Source: JAMXLO01 sp963791495 (GTDB lineage Bacteria; Pseudomonadota; Alphaproteobacteria; Acetobacterales; Acetobacteraceae). Taken from it: a DNA stretch of 64,000 nt. Below the pieces are notes generated by a model that did not search any database, was not told where the DNA came from, and saw only the letters and a program-made list of their open reading frames with translations. Where the stretch lies: contig CAWBST010000021.1 in NCBI GenBank assembly GCA_963791495.1, positions 124,001 through 188,000 of the forward strand, written 5' to 3'. Below are positions 45,644 through 54,872 of this stretch, in pieces; the stretch's first letter is position 1; each line of letters begins with the position of its first letter. The translations under genes were made by a program, and so were the position numbers.

Positions 45644-45663
45644 TTGCGCAAACCGGGGGAGGA

Positions 45664-45683
45664 CCCACCAGATGGCTGGTGGG
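45664..45683. promoter_or_regulatory. Hairpin between clpS and clpA
   Basis: CCCACCAG-ATGG-CTGGTGGG: a perfect 8-bp stem with a 4-nt loop, 20 bp after the clpS stop and 93 bp before the clpA start. No T-run follows, so it is more likely an mRNA-processing or stability element (or attenuator) than a full terminator. Confidence 0.5.
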
Positions 45684-45775
45684 CTAGGAAATTCGACTGA
45701 GTTGACTGCCGGTCGGCCCGGCGGAGATGATCAAGTCCAGCCGACAGGCTTCAGCGCGTAGGAGCGACGACGACA

Positions 45776-48121
45776 ATGCTTTCACGGAACCTCGAACAGA
45801 CGCTGCACCGCGCTCTGTCACTCGCCAGCGAACGTCGTCACGAATACGCGACGCTGGAGCACCTGCTCTTGGGCTTGGCTGACGACACCGATGCCGCGAC
45901 GGTGCTGCGTGCCTGCGGGGTGGACCTCGACAAGCTACGCAGCGATCTGTCCGAATTTCTCGACAAGGACCTTGCTGGCCTGGCGACAGATCGGGCGGGC
46001 GATCCGAAGCCGACTGCCGGTTTCCAGCGCGTGGTGCAGCGCGCGGCAATCCACGTGCAGTCCTCCGGCCGCGACGAGGTCACCGGCGCCAACGTGCTGG
46101 TGGCGCTGTTCTCCGAGCGCGAAAGCCACGCGGTATATTTCCTGCAGTTGCAGGACATGACTCGCCTCGATGCAGTCAATTTCATCAGCCACGGTATCGC
46201 CAAGGCACCCGGCCGATCCGCCCAGCGTCCAGTGCAGGGCACCGGCAGCCAGCCGGAATCGCATCCCGAGCAGGAGCGCGAGGAAAAGCCAAACCGGCGC
46301 AGCCAGGATGCGCTGTCCAACTACTGTGTGAACCTGAACAAGAAGGCGATGGCGGGGAAGATCGACCCGCTGATCGGCCGCGAGAACGAGATCGAGCGCA
46401 CGATCCAGATTCTCTGCCGGCGCACCAAGAACAATCCGCTCTATGTCGGCGATCCCGGCGTGGGCAAGACAGCGATCGCCGAGGGACTGGCGAAGCGCAT
46501 CGTGGAAGGCGATGTGCCGGAGGTCCTCGCACGTTCGACAATCTATGCGCTGGACATGGGTGCTCTGCTCGCGGGAACCCGTTACCGCGGTGACTTCGAG
46601 GAGCGGCTCAAGGCCGTGGTGTCCGAACTGGAGAACCAGCAGGGCGCGATCCTGTTCATCGACGAGATCCACACTGTGATCGGTGCCGGCGCCACCTCCG
46701 GCGGCGCGATGGACGCGTCGAACTTGCTGAAGCCGGCACTGGCGTCGGGCAACGTCCGCTGCATCGGATCGACCACCTACAAGGAATTCCGCAACTACTT
46801 CGAGAAGGACCGCGCACTGGTCCGCCGCTTCCAGAAGATCGACGTGAACGAGCCGAACGTCGAGGACAGCGTGAAGATCCTGCGCGGTCTGAAGACCAAC
46901 TACGAGCGGCACCACAAGGTGCGCTATACCGACGAGGCGATCCGCGCCGCGGTGGAGCTGTCGGCCAAATACATCAATGACCGCAAGCTGCCTGACAAGG
47001 CGATCGACGTGATCGACGAGGTAGGCGCAAGCCGGATGCTGCTGCCGGAGCACAAGCGGCGGAAGACGGTGACACTGCGCGATGTCGAGGAGATCGTCGC
47101 GAAGATCGCGCGCATTCCTCCGAAGAGCGTGTCGGCCGATGACAAGGAGACGCTGCGCAATCTGGAGCGCGACCTGAAGGCGATGGTGTTCGGCCAGGAC
47201 CAGGCGATTTCGGCGCTATCCGCGGCGATCAAGCTGGCGCGCGCGGGCCTGCGTGAGCCAGAGAAGCCGATCGGCAACTATCTGTTCTGTGGCCCGACTG
47301 GTGTCGGCAAGACCGAGGTGGCGCGGCAGCTAGCGGCGACCATGGGGATCGAGCTGATCCGCTTCGACATGTCGGAATATATGGAGCGACATTCCGTCAG
47401 CAGGTTGATCGGGGCGCCACCTGGCTATGTCGGGTTCGACCAGGGCGGCCTGCTGACTGACGCGATCGATCAGCATCCTCACGCGGTGCTGTTGCTGGAC
47501 GAGATCGAAAAGGCGCATCCTGATCTGTTCAACATCCTCCTGCAGGTGATGGACCACGGGAAACTCACTGACCACAACGGCAAGACCGTCGACTTCCGCA
47601 ATGTGGTATTGATCATGACGACGAACGCGGGCGCATCGGATCTGGCGAAGGAGGCGATCGGCTTCGGCCGTGACTCGCGCGTAGGTGAGGACGAGGAGGC
47701 GATCAAGCGCCTGTTCACGCCGGAGTTCCGCAACCGCCTCGACGCGACGATTGCCTTCGCGGGACTGACGCCGGAGATCGTGGGGCGCGTGGTGGAAAAG
47801 TTCGTCATGCAGCTCGAGGCACAGCTGGCCGACCGCAACGTGACGATCGAGCTGTCGTCGGCGGCGAAGGAGTGGCTGGCGGAGCGCGGCTATGACAAGC
47901 TGTACGGCGCACGGCCGCTGGCGCGCGTGATCCAGGAGCACATCAAGAAGCCGCTGGCCGAGGAGCTTCTGTTCGGCAAGCTGGTGAAGGGCGGCTCTGT
48001 GAAGGTCACGATGAAGGACGGCAAGCTGGACTTCGAGATCATCGAAGCGCAGCTGCCGGCGCTGCCGAAGCCGGACGAAGACGGTGACGGCGGGGTCGAT
48101 CGGGAAGAGATCGAGGCGTAG
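45776..48121 (+). CDS. clpA: ATP-dependent Clp protease ATP-binding subunit ClpA
   Basis: 781-aa AAA+ unfoldase that feeds ClpP. N-domain (residues 1-145, LSRNLEQTLHRALSLASERRHEYATLEHLLLGL), D1 ATPase with Walker A lysine K231 (GDPGVGKTA), D2 with K512 (GPTGVGKTE) and Walker B LLLDEIEKAHPD. The ClpP-binding IGF-type loop is probably in AIGFGRDSR. Acidic C-terminal tail (EDGDGGVDREEIEA) longer than in E. coli. The start is preceded by a GGAGCGA. Confidence 0.97.
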   Translation: MLSRNLEQTLHRALSLASERRHEYATLEHLLLGLADDTDAATVLRACGVDLDKLRSDLSEFLDKDLAGLATDRAGDPKPTAGFQRVVQRAAIHVQSSGRDEVTGANVLVALFSERESHAVYFLQLQDMTRLDAVNFISHGIAKAPGRSAQRPVQGTGSQPESHPEQEREEKPNRRSQDALSNYCVNLNKKAMAGKIDPLIGRENEIERTIQILCRRTKNNPLYVGDPGVGKTAIAEGLAKRIVEGDVPEVLARSTIYALDMGALLAGTRYRGDFEERLKAVVSELENQQGAILFIDEIHTVIGAGATSGGAMDASNLLKPALASGNVRCIGSTTYKEFRNYFEKDRALVRRFQKIDVNEPNVEDSVKILRGLKTNYERHHKVRYTDEAIRAAVELSAKYINDRKLPDKAIDVIDEVGASRMLLPEHKRRKTVTLRDVEEIVAKIARIPPKSVSADDKETLRNLERDLKAMVFGQDQAISALSAAIKLARAGLREPEKPIGNYLFCGPTGVGKTEVARQLAATMGIELIRFDMSEYMERHSVSRLIGAPPGYVGFDQGGLLTDAIDQHPHAVLLLDEIEKAHPDLFNILLQVMDHGKLTDHNGKTVDFRNVVLIMTTNAGASDLAKEAIGFGRDSRVGEDEEAIKRLFTPEFRNRLDATIAFAGLTPEIVGRVVEKFVMQLEAQLADRNVTIELSSAAKEWLAERGYDKLYGARPLARVIQEHIKKPLAEELLFGKLVKGGSVKVTMKDGKLDFEIIEAQLPALPKPDEDGDGGVDREEIEA

Positions 48122-48188
48122 AGCACACTTGATTCGGCGGTTTTACCTGGACGTCTCCGCCCGGCCGTGACGGTTTAGGGCGGTCTCG

Positions 48189-49799
48189 ATGGTGAACAAC
48201 CTCGACCTGCTGCTGCTGCGCCGCCGCGTCGAGCACATGATGTCGCCGTGGCATCGCAGCAACGGGCCAGGCATGACGATTGGCGTGGTGCTGGGACGGG
48301 AGCTTGTCGTGCACGAGAGCGCCGGCATGGCGAGCATCGAGCTTAGCGTGCCGATCGGTCCGGAGACGACCTTTCGCATCGCATCGGTCAGCAAGCAGTT
48401 CACCTGCGCTGCGATCCTGCTGCTTGCGGCCGAAGGCAAGCTGTCGATCGACGACGATGTGCGACGCTATATCCCGGCGCTGCCGGACCTCGGCGATCGC
48501 ATCACGCTCGCGCACCTGATGCACAACACCTCCGGCATCCGCGACATGCTGGAGATCATGCGTCTCGGCGGCGTCGATCTCGCTCAGCCCTGCAAGGCGC
48601 AGGACCTGATGGATGGCGTGTGCCGGCAACGCGCGCTGAACTTCGCTCCAGGCTCCCGCTATCTCTACAGCAATTCCAACTTCATGTTGCTCGGCCGCAT
48701 CGTGGAGCACGTCAGCGGACATTCGCTGCGCCAATTCCTCGATCGCCGCATCTTCACGCCGCTCGGCATGAATGCAACGTGCCATGTCGAGCGACCGGAC
48801 GAGGTGGTGCACGGTCAGGCGACAGGCTACTTCCCCGCGTCTGGTGGCGGCTGGACGCGGGCGCAACATGGCTTCCCGCTGAGCGGCGAAGGCGGGCTGG
48901 TCTCCTGTGTCACGGACCTTGCGCTGTGGCACGCTAACTTTGCCTCACCGCGTGTCGGTGGCACAGGCCTGGCGAATGCGCTCACCACGATGACGCCGTT
49001 CAGCAATGATCAGCCGAACACGTACGCGCGCGGACTGCGCGTCAAGATGCACCGCGGCGTCCGCACGATCGGCCACGACGGACTTTGGCCCGGCTACAAG
49101 ACGAGTTTCGTGCGCATTCCAGATCACGATGCCGCGGTGATCTGCATCAGCAACGATGCTACATCAGACCCGCACGATCTCGCGTTTCAGGTCGTCGATG
49201 CATTGGTCGAGGGGAAGCCAGGTGTGCATGCGATTCCGCCGATGCCGCCCGTGGAGCTGTTGCCCGGCCGGTATCTGAATCGCGACACCGGCGCGACTGC
49301 CGATGTGACCCTCGACGAGGCTGGCCGCGTTACCGCATGCACGCATGGCGTGGCCTTCACCACGATCCCCACCGGCGACGGCCGTCTTGCCACCAGTCGC
49401 GGCTCGGCCGACTTCACCATGCAGCTCGTCGCTGAGGACGTGCTGGATGTGGAACGCGATGCGGGCATGCACGAGACATTGCGTCGTGTTTCCGGCAATG
49501 CCGAGCTGCCTGCCGACCTGCCGGGCCGCTATCACAACGCGGACATGGCGGCGACCTGGACAATCGGTACAGGCGAGACGGGCATGACACTCCACGTCGC
49601 CGGACCGCTCCTGATCGCTGCTCGCTGGGAGATCGAGGCTATCGAAGGCGACTTCATCCGAATCGTCTCGCCGACGCCGCTGTTTCGAGCATGGCTCGAT
49701 GGGCGCGTCCTGCGCGACGCTGGCGGCAGAATCAGCGGACTGCACATCGATGGTGGCCGCGTCAGGAACCTCTTCTTCGCCAAGGAGCCGGCGCGATGA
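48189..49799 (+). CDS. Serine hydrolase, class C beta-lactamase family
   Basis: 536 aa. The catalytic S66-x-x-K69 (ASVSKQF), the YSN triad (YLYSNSN) and a later HxG-type GHDGLWPG motif mark the PBP4*/class C beta-lactamase/D-aminopeptidase family. The C-terminal ~170 residues form beta-strand-rich repeats (PGRYLNRDTGATADV, PGRYHNADMAATW), as in D-amino-acid amidase/DmpB types. No signal peptide. Substrate unknown: a D-amino peptide or ester hydrolase is more likely than an antibiotic-resistance enzyme. Confidence 0.88.
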   Translation: MVNNLDLLLLRRRVEHMMSPWHRSNGPGMTIGVVLGRELVVHESAGMASIELSVPIGPETTFRIASVSKQFTCAAILLLAAEGKLSIDDDVRRYIPALPDLGDRITLAHLMHNTSGIRDMLEIMRLGGVDLAQPCKAQDLMDGVCRQRALNFAPGSRYLYSNSNFMLLGRIVEHVSGHSLRQFLDRRIFTPLGMNATCHVERPDEVVHGQATGYFPASGGGWTRAQHGFPLSGEGGLVSCVTDLALWHANFASPRVGGTGLANALTTMTPFSNDQPNTYARGLRVKMHRGVRTIGHDGLWPGYKTSFVRIPDHDAAVICISNDATSDPHDLAFQVVDALVEGKPGVHAIPPMPPVELLPGRYLNRDTGATADVTLDEAGRVTACTHGVAFTTIPTGDGRLATSRGSADFTMQLVAEDVLDVERDAGMHETLRRVSGNAELPADLPGRYHNADMAATWTIGTGETGMTLHVAGPLLIAARWEIEAIEGDFIRIVSPTPLFRAWLDGRVLRDAGGRISGLHIDGGRVRNLFFAKEPAR

Positions 49800-49815
49800 T
49801 GCGATGCCTGCGCGC

Positions 49816-50982
49816 TCAATACGACTTCGGCAAATCGAGTACGCGCTCGGCGAGATAGCTCAAGATCAACTGCGGACTGACCGGTGCGATGCGCGGGATC
49901 AGCAATTCACGCAGGTAGCGCTCGACGTGGTACTCCTGCGCATAGCCCATGCCGCCATGCGTCATAACGGCCTGCTCGCAAGCCCGGAAGCCAGTCTCAC
50001 CGGCGAGGTACTTCGCCGCATTGGCTTCGGCACCGCACGGCTGACCCTGATCGTAGAGCCAGGCGGCCTTCATCACCATGAGGTTGGCCGCCTCCAGCTC
50101 GGCCCAGCATTTTGCAAGCGGATGCTGGATTGCCTGATTCTGCCCGATCGGCCGGCCGAACACCACGCGCTCGCGCGCATAGCCTGAGGCACGCTCCAGC
50201 GCAGCGCGCCCGATGCCGATCGCCTCGGCTGCGACCAGCACGCGTTCGGGATTGAGGCCGTGCAGCAGAGTGCGGAACCCCTCGCCTTCCTCACCGATGC
50301 GGTCTTCCTCCGGCACCTCCATGTCCTCAAAGAACACCATGTTCGAGTCGACCGCGTGCCGCCCCATCTTGTGGATCAGCCGCACCTCGGCATGGGCGCG
50401 GTCGAGCGTGGTGTAGAACAGCGTCAGCCCATGGCTGTGACGCTTCACCTGATCGAGCGGCGTAGTGCGCGCCAGCACCAGGATCTTGGTCGCGACCTGC
50501 GCCGTCGAGGTCCAGATCTTGGCGCCATTGATCACGTACCGATCGCCGCGGCGCTCGGCACGTGTGGTGATCTGCGTGGTGTTGAGGCCGGCATTCGGCT
50601 CGGTGACGCCGAAGCAGGCCTTGTCTGTGCCGGCGATGATCGGCGGCAGCATGCGCCGCTTCTGCGCCTCGGTCCCGAACACCACGACCGGGTTGAGGCC
50701 GAAGATGTTGAGGTGGATCGCCGATGCGCCCGACATGCACGCGCCGGATTCGGCCACCGCCTGCATCAGGATCGCGGCCTCGGTGATGCCGAGACCGGCG
50801 CCACCATACTCCTCCGGCATGGCGATGCCGAGCCAGTTACCCTCCGCCATGGCGGCGAAGAAGGCGTCCGGGAAGGTCGCGGTCCGGTCGCGTTCCAGCC
50901 AGTAGGCGTCATCGAATCGGGCGCACAGCTTCAGCACCTCGTCGCGGATCTGCTGCTGCGGGTCGGTCAGGGCGAAGTCCAT
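49816..50982 (-). CDS. Acyl-CoA dehydrogenase
   Basis: 388-aa flavoprotein that introduces a trans-2,3 double bond in acyl-CoA. CFGVTEPNAGLNTTQITT (flavin-binding), TSTAQVATKILVLART, GRAALERASGYARERVVFGRPIGQNQAIQHPLA in parts, and GGMGYAQEYHVERYLRE, whose Glu in QEYHVER is the probable catalytic base. Divergent from paaA with about 45 bp between the starts, so it may be controlled with the phenylacetate operon. Confidence 0.93.
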   Translation of the reverse strand: MDFALTDPQQQIRDEVLKLCARFDDAYWLERDRTATFPDAFFAAMAEGNWLGIAMPEEYGGAGLGITEAAILMQAVAESGACMSGASAIHLNIFGLNPVVVFGTEAQKRRMLPPIIAGTDKACFGVTEPNAGLNTTQITTRAERRGDRYVINGAKIWTSTAQVATKILVLARTTPLDQVKRHSHGLTLFYTTLDRAHAEVRLIHKMGRHAVDSNMVFFEDMEVPEEDRIGEEGEGFRTLLHGLNPERVLVAAEAIGIGRAALERASGYARERVVFGRPIGQNQAIQHPLAKCWAELEAANLMVMKAAWLYDQGQPCGAEANAAKYLAGETGFRACEQAVMTHGGMGYAQEYHVERYLRELLIPRIAPVSPQLILSYLAERVLDLPKSY

Positions 50983-51027
50983 CAGGCGGGCCTTTCAGAC
51001 GCTGCCAGGGTGGGCCATATTTGTCCC

Positions 51028-52011
51028 ATGTACAGTCAGGCGCTCAACGCCGCCACCGACCCTGCCGACGCCAGCGAAGCGGGCGGGCGGTTTCAGGCGT
51101 GTATCGACGCCGAGGAGCGGATCGAGCCGAACGACTGGATGCCGGAGGCGTATCGCCGCACGCTGGTCCGCCAGATCAGCCAGCATGCGCATTCGGAGAT
51201 CGTCGGCATGCTGCCGGAGGGTAACTGGATCACCCGTGCGCCGACGCTGCGTCGCAAGGCGGCACTGCTGGCGAAGGTGCAGGACGAGGGCGGGCATGGG
51301 CTTTATCTTTATGCCGCAGCGGAGACGCTGGGTGTGACGCGCGAGGAGTTGGTCGAGCAGTTGCTGACCGGCCGTGCGAAATACTCGTCGATTTTCAACT
51401 ATCCGACTCTAAGCTGGGCGGACATCGGCGCCGTCGGCTGGCTGGTGGACGGCGCGGCGATCATGAACCAGATCCCGCTGTGCCGCTGTTCCTACGGACC
51501 CTATGCGCGAGCGATGATCCGCATATGCAAGGAGGAATCGTTCCACCAGCGCCAGGGGTTCGAGATCATGACCACGCTGGCGCGCGGCTCGCCCGAGCAG
51601 CAGGCGATGGCGCAGGATGCATTGAACCGCTGGTGGTGGCCAAGCCTGATGATGTTCGGCCCACCTGACTCGCAGTCGCAGCATTCCGACGCGTCCATGC
51701 GCTGGAAGATCAAGCGCTTCACCAATGACTCGCTGCGCCAGAAGTTCGTCGATGCGACTGTGCCGCAAGGCCATTATCTGGGACTGACATTCCCTGATCC
51801 GGAACTGCGCTACAACGACGTGACCGGGCACTGGGAGTTCGGCGCGATCGACTGGGACGAGTTCCGTCGCGTTCTCGCCGGCGATGGTCCATGCAATCGC
51901 GAACGCCTCGCGGCGCGGCGTCGTGCGCATGAGGATGGGGCGTGGGTACGCGAGGCGGCGCTCGCCTATGCCGCGAAGCAGAGGGCCGCGCAGCATCGCG
52001 AGGCCGCCTGA
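51028..52011 (+). CDS. paaA: Phenylacetyl-CoA epoxidase subunit A (di-iron oxygenase)
   Basis: Catalytic subunit that epoxidises the aromatic ring of phenylacetyl-CoA. 327 aa from ATG 51028. The di-iron carboxylate motifs appear as AKVQDEGGHGLYLY (E..GH) and CKEESFHQRQG (EE..H), with WWWPSLMMFGPPDSQS after them. The open frame extends upstream on the antisense of the acyl-CoA dehydrogenase gene, which is not real. First gene of paaABCD, interrupted by a P450. Confidence 0.96.
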   Translation: MYSQALNAATDPADASEAGGRFQACIDAEERIEPNDWMPEAYRRTLVRQISQHAHSEIVGMLPEGNWITRAPTLRRKAALLAKVQDEGGHGLYLYAAAETLGVTREELVEQLLTGRAKYSSIFNYPTLSWADIGAVGWLVDGAAIMNQIPLCRCSYGPYARAMIRICKEESFHQRQGFEIMTTLARGSPEQQAMAQDALNRWWWPSLMMFGPPDSQSQHSDASMRWKIKRFTNDSLRQKFVDATVPQGHYLGLTFPDPELRYNDVTGHWEFGAIDWDEFRRVLAGDGPCNRERLAARRRAHEDGAWVREAALAYAAKQRAAQHREAA

Positions 52012-52013
52012 GC

Positions 52014-52301
52014 ATGACCGAGCACACCACCCCGTTGTGGGAGGTCTTCATTCGCGCACGCACGGGCCTGGCGCACAGGCATGTCGGCTCGGTGCACGCG
52101 GCTGACGCAACGCTGGCACTGCAGGCGGCGCGCGACGTCTATACGCGTCGCGGTGAAGGGCTTTCCATCTGGGTCGTGCCGTCGGCAGCGATCACGGCCT
52201 CAGATCCGGCGGACAAGGAGATGCTGTTCGAGCCGACGGCCTCGAAGATCTACCGTCACCCCACGTTCTATGAAGTGCCCGACGAAGTGGACAACATGTA
52301 A
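52014..52301 (+). CDS. paaB: Phenylacetyl-CoA epoxidase subunit B
   Basis: 95-aa structural subunit bridging the PaaA and PaaC subunits. PLWEVFIRARTGLAHRHVGSVHAADATLALQ and GEGLSIWVVPSAAITASDP are diagnostic. Begins three bases after the paaA stop. Confidence 0.95.
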   Translation: MTEHTTPLWEVFIRARTGLAHRHVGSVHAADATLALQAARDVYTRRGEGLSIWVVPSAAITASDPADKEMLFEPTASKIYRHPTFYEVPDEVDNM

Positions 52302-52350
52302 TGCGGTGGTGCAGGCTCTTCTGCCTGACGCACCGCAGGGATGAAACGCG

Positions 52351-53610
52351 ATGAATGCTCCGGTCAGTGTCGATACGCGCGAGGAAGCCTGGTCGCTTCC
52401 GCTCGACAGGATCGACGTCAGCCAGCCGCGGCTTTACCAAGACGACATCTGGCATCCGTATTTCGAACGCCTGCGCCGGGAAGATCCAGTGCACTGGTGC
52501 GAGGACGGGATGTACGGCTCGTACTGGTCGGTGACCAAGTACAAAGACATCATGCAGGTGGATACTAACCAGAAGATCTATTCGTCCGATGCCATGATGG
52601 GCGGCATCGTGCTGCGCGATACGCCGATGGATTATCGCCGGCCGAGCTTCATCTCGATGGATCAGCCGAAGCACGACGAGCAGCGCAAGGTGGTGTCGCC
52701 TGTCGTCGCACCGATGAACCTGCAGCGTCTCTCCGGTACGATCCGCGAGCGCACGCAGCGGGTGCTGGATGGACTGCCGCGCGGCGAGGCGTTCGACTGG
52801 GTGGATCGCGTGTCGATCGAACTCACGACGCAGATGCTTGCCACGCTGTTCGACTTTCCGTTCGAGGAGCGGCGGAAGCTCACCTACTGGTCGAACGTTG
52901 CGACCGTGAACACGCGCGCCGGCACCGAGATCGATTCTGACGAGAAACGCGACGCGGTTTTGCAGCAGGCGATGGAATACTTCGTCCAGCTCTGGCACGA
53001 ACGGTCGAAACAGGAGCCGCGTCCTGACCTGATCTCCATGCTGGCGCATGGCGAGGCGACACGCGATTTGCCGTCGCGGCCGCGGGAATTCATGGGCAAC
53101 ATCCTGCTGCTGCTGATTGGCGGCAATGACACGACGCGGAACTCGATGTCCGGGGGGCTGTGGGCGCTACACAACAATCCTGACCAGTATCGCAAGCTGA
53201 TGGACAACCCCGCACTGGTGACGAGCCTGGTGCCAGAAATCATTCGCTACCATACGCCAGTGATTCACATGCGGCGTACGGCGCTGGAGGATGCCGACCT
53301 GGGCGGCAAGCGCATCCGCAAGGGCGACAAGGTCGCGATGTGGTACATCTCGGGCAACCGCGACGATGAGGCGATCGAGAACGCCAACGACTTCATCATC
53401 GATAGAGCGCGGCCACGGCAACATCTGTCGTTCGGCTTCGGCATCCATCGCTGCGTCGGCAACCGCCTGGCCGAGCTGCAACTGACGATACTGTGGGAGG
53501 AGATCCTGCAGCGCTTTCCGATGATCGAGGTGCTCGAACCGCCGCAGCGCGCTTACTCCAACATCCTGCGTAGCATCGCCTCGATGCCGGTTCGTATTCC
53601 TGTGCACTGA
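52351..53610 (+). CDS. Cytochrome P450, CYP153-like
   Basis: 419-aa soluble bacterial P450. Haem-binding loop FGFGIHRCVGN with Cys368, I-helix oxygen-activating GGNDTT at 257-262, and ExxR (EIIR) in the K-helix. The N-terminal block (DIWHPYFERLRREDPVHWC, GSYWSVTKYKDIMQVDTN, SSDAMMGGI) closely resembles the CYP153 terminal alkane hydroxylases. It sits between paaB (49 bp) and paaC (4 bp), in the same direction, so it is an integral member of the operon. No ferredoxin or ferredoxin reductase gene is adjacent. Confidence 0.88.
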   Translation: MNAPVSVDTREEAWSLPLDRIDVSQPRLYQDDIWHPYFERLRREDPVHWCEDGMYGSYWSVTKYKDIMQVDTNQKIYSSDAMMGGIVLRDTPMDYRRPSFISMDQPKHDEQRKVVSPVVAPMNLQRLSGTIRERTQRVLDGLPRGEAFDWVDRVSIELTTQMLATLFDFPFEERRKLTYWSNVATVNTRAGTEIDSDEKRDAVLQQAMEYFVQLWHERSKQEPRPDLISMLAHGEATRDLPSRPREFMGNILLLLIGGNDTTRNSMSGGLWALHNNPDQYRKLMDNPALVTSLVPEIIRYHTPVIHMRRTALEDADLGGKRIRKGDKVAMWYISGNRDDEAIENANDFIIDRARPRQHLSFGFGIHRCVGNRLAELQLTILWEEILQRFPMIEVLEPPQRAYSNILRSIASMPVRIPVH

Positions 53611-53614
53611 GGAC

Positions 53615-54373
53615 GTGGCGGCAACCACCTCAATCACTGTCGAAGAGACGCCGCTCGTCCTCCAACTTCTGTCCAGGGCGGATGATGCGCTGATCCTTGG
53701 GCATCGTCTGTCGGAATGGACCGGCCACGCGCCGATGCTCGAGGAGGAGCTGGCGCTGGCCAACATCGCGCTCGATCTCATCGGCCAAGCGCGGACCCTA
53801 TACGGCTATGCGGGCACGCTCACCGGCCACACCGAGGACGAGCTTGCCTATCTGCGTGACGTCCCGGCATGGCGGAACTGCCTGATCGTGGAGCTTCCGA
53901 ATGGCGACTTCGCCTTCAGCATCGCGCGCCTTCTGCTGGTCTCGGCGTTCGTCGATCCGTTCTGGCGCGCGTCAGCCGCGTCCACCGACAGCACGATTGC
54001 CGCCATCGCTGCGAAGGCGGAGAAGGAGACCTCTTATCACCTGCGGCACGCGGCTGAGTGGCTGATTCGCCTTGGCGACGGCACCGCGGAAAGTCATCGT
54101 CGCGCGCAGACCGCGCTCGATGATCTGTGGCCTTACACGGGCGAACTGTTCACCGACCTGGCGAGTGATGCCGGAATAGTCCCGGACCCGATATCGCTCC
54201 GTGATGCCTGGAACGCTACCATCGACAGTGTCCTGGCACGCGCCACGCTTGCGCGTCCGCCGGATGGCTGGAGGCAGTCGGGCGGGCGGATCGGACGGCA
54301 CACCGAACACCTCGGGTACTTGTTGGCGGAGATGCAATTCCTTCAGCATACCTATCCAGGCGCCACATGGTAG
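53615..54373 (+). CDS. paaC: Phenylacetyl-CoA epoxidase subunit C
   Basis: 252 aa, GTG start at 53615, four bases after the P450 stop. Four-helix bundle homologous to PaaA but without the complete di-iron site; stabilises PaaA. DDALILGHRLSEWTGHAPMLEEELALANIALDLIGQAR and ASAASTDSTIAAIAAKAEKETSYHLRHAAEW pattern are typical. Overlaps paaD by 7 bp. Confidence 0.95.
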   Translation: MAATTSITVEETPLVLQLLSRADDALILGHRLSEWTGHAPMLEEELALANIALDLIGQARTLYGYAGTLTGHTEDELAYLRDVPAWRNCLIVELPNGDFAFSIARLLLVSAFVDPFWRASAASTDSTIAAIAAKAEKETSYHLRHAAEWLIRLGDGTAESHRRAQTALDDLWPYTGELFTDLASDAGIVPDPISLRDAWNATIDSVLARATLARPPDGWRQSGGRIGRHTEHLGYLLAEMQFLQHTYPGATW

Positions 54374-54855
54374 ACGCCAACTCGCTGCGCGAACGTGCAC
54401 TTGCCGCACTGGAAGAGGTCACCGATCCTGAGATCCCGGTACTGACGATCACCGATCTCGGGATCCTGCGCGACGTTTCGGTGCGCGATGGCGTGGTAGA
54501 GGTCACCATCACGCCCACCTACTCCGGCTGCCCTGCGATGAACATGATCACGCTAGAGATCGAAACGGCACTCGCTCGCGCCGGCATCAAGGCGCGTGTG
54601 CACACAACCTTATCGCCCGCCTGGACGACCGACTGGCTGACGGATGCAGCGCGCCGCAAGCTTGCAGCTTTCGGCATCGCCCCGCCGGAACACGCTGCAG
54701 CACGTCGCGCGCTGTTTGGTGAGGCAAGTCCTGCCTGTCCGCAGTGCGGCAGCGCCGACACCGAACAGATCAGCGAGTTCGGCTCGACCGCGTGCAAGTC
54801 CCTGCACCGCTGCCGCACATGTCGCGAACCGTTCGATGCCTTCAAGTGCCATTGA
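54367..54855 (+). CDS. paaD: Phenylacetyl-CoA epoxidase subunit D
   Basis: 162 aa. N-terminal DUF59/MIP18-type domain (EVTDPEIPVLTITDLGILRDV) and C-terminal zinc ribbon (CPQCGSADTEQISEFGSTACK, CRTCREPFDAFKCH). Thought to act in Fe-S/di-iron maturation of the epoxidase. The usual next gene paaE, the NADPH reductase, is missing here; a RidA-family gene follows. Confidence 0.95.
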   Translation: MVDANSLRERALAALEEVTDPEIPVLTITDLGILRDVSVRDGVVEVTITPTYSGCPAMNMITLEIETALARAGIKARVHTTLSPAWTTDWLTDAARRKLAAFGIAPPEHAAARRALFGEASPACPQCGSADTEQISEFGSTACKSLHRCRTCREPFDAFKCH

Positions 54856-54872
54856 TCAACAGGGAGGAAGCC

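Noticed and set aside
48189..49799. Antibiotic-resistance class C beta-lactamase
   Set aside because: The fold and S-x-x-K are shared with many peptidases and esterases. There is no signal peptide, and the C-terminal repeats are not typical of AmpC.
50260..51027. Upstream extension of paaA by about 256 codons
   Set aside because: This part is antisense to the acyl-CoA dehydrogenase gene. PaaA homologues begin near MYSQ at 51028.
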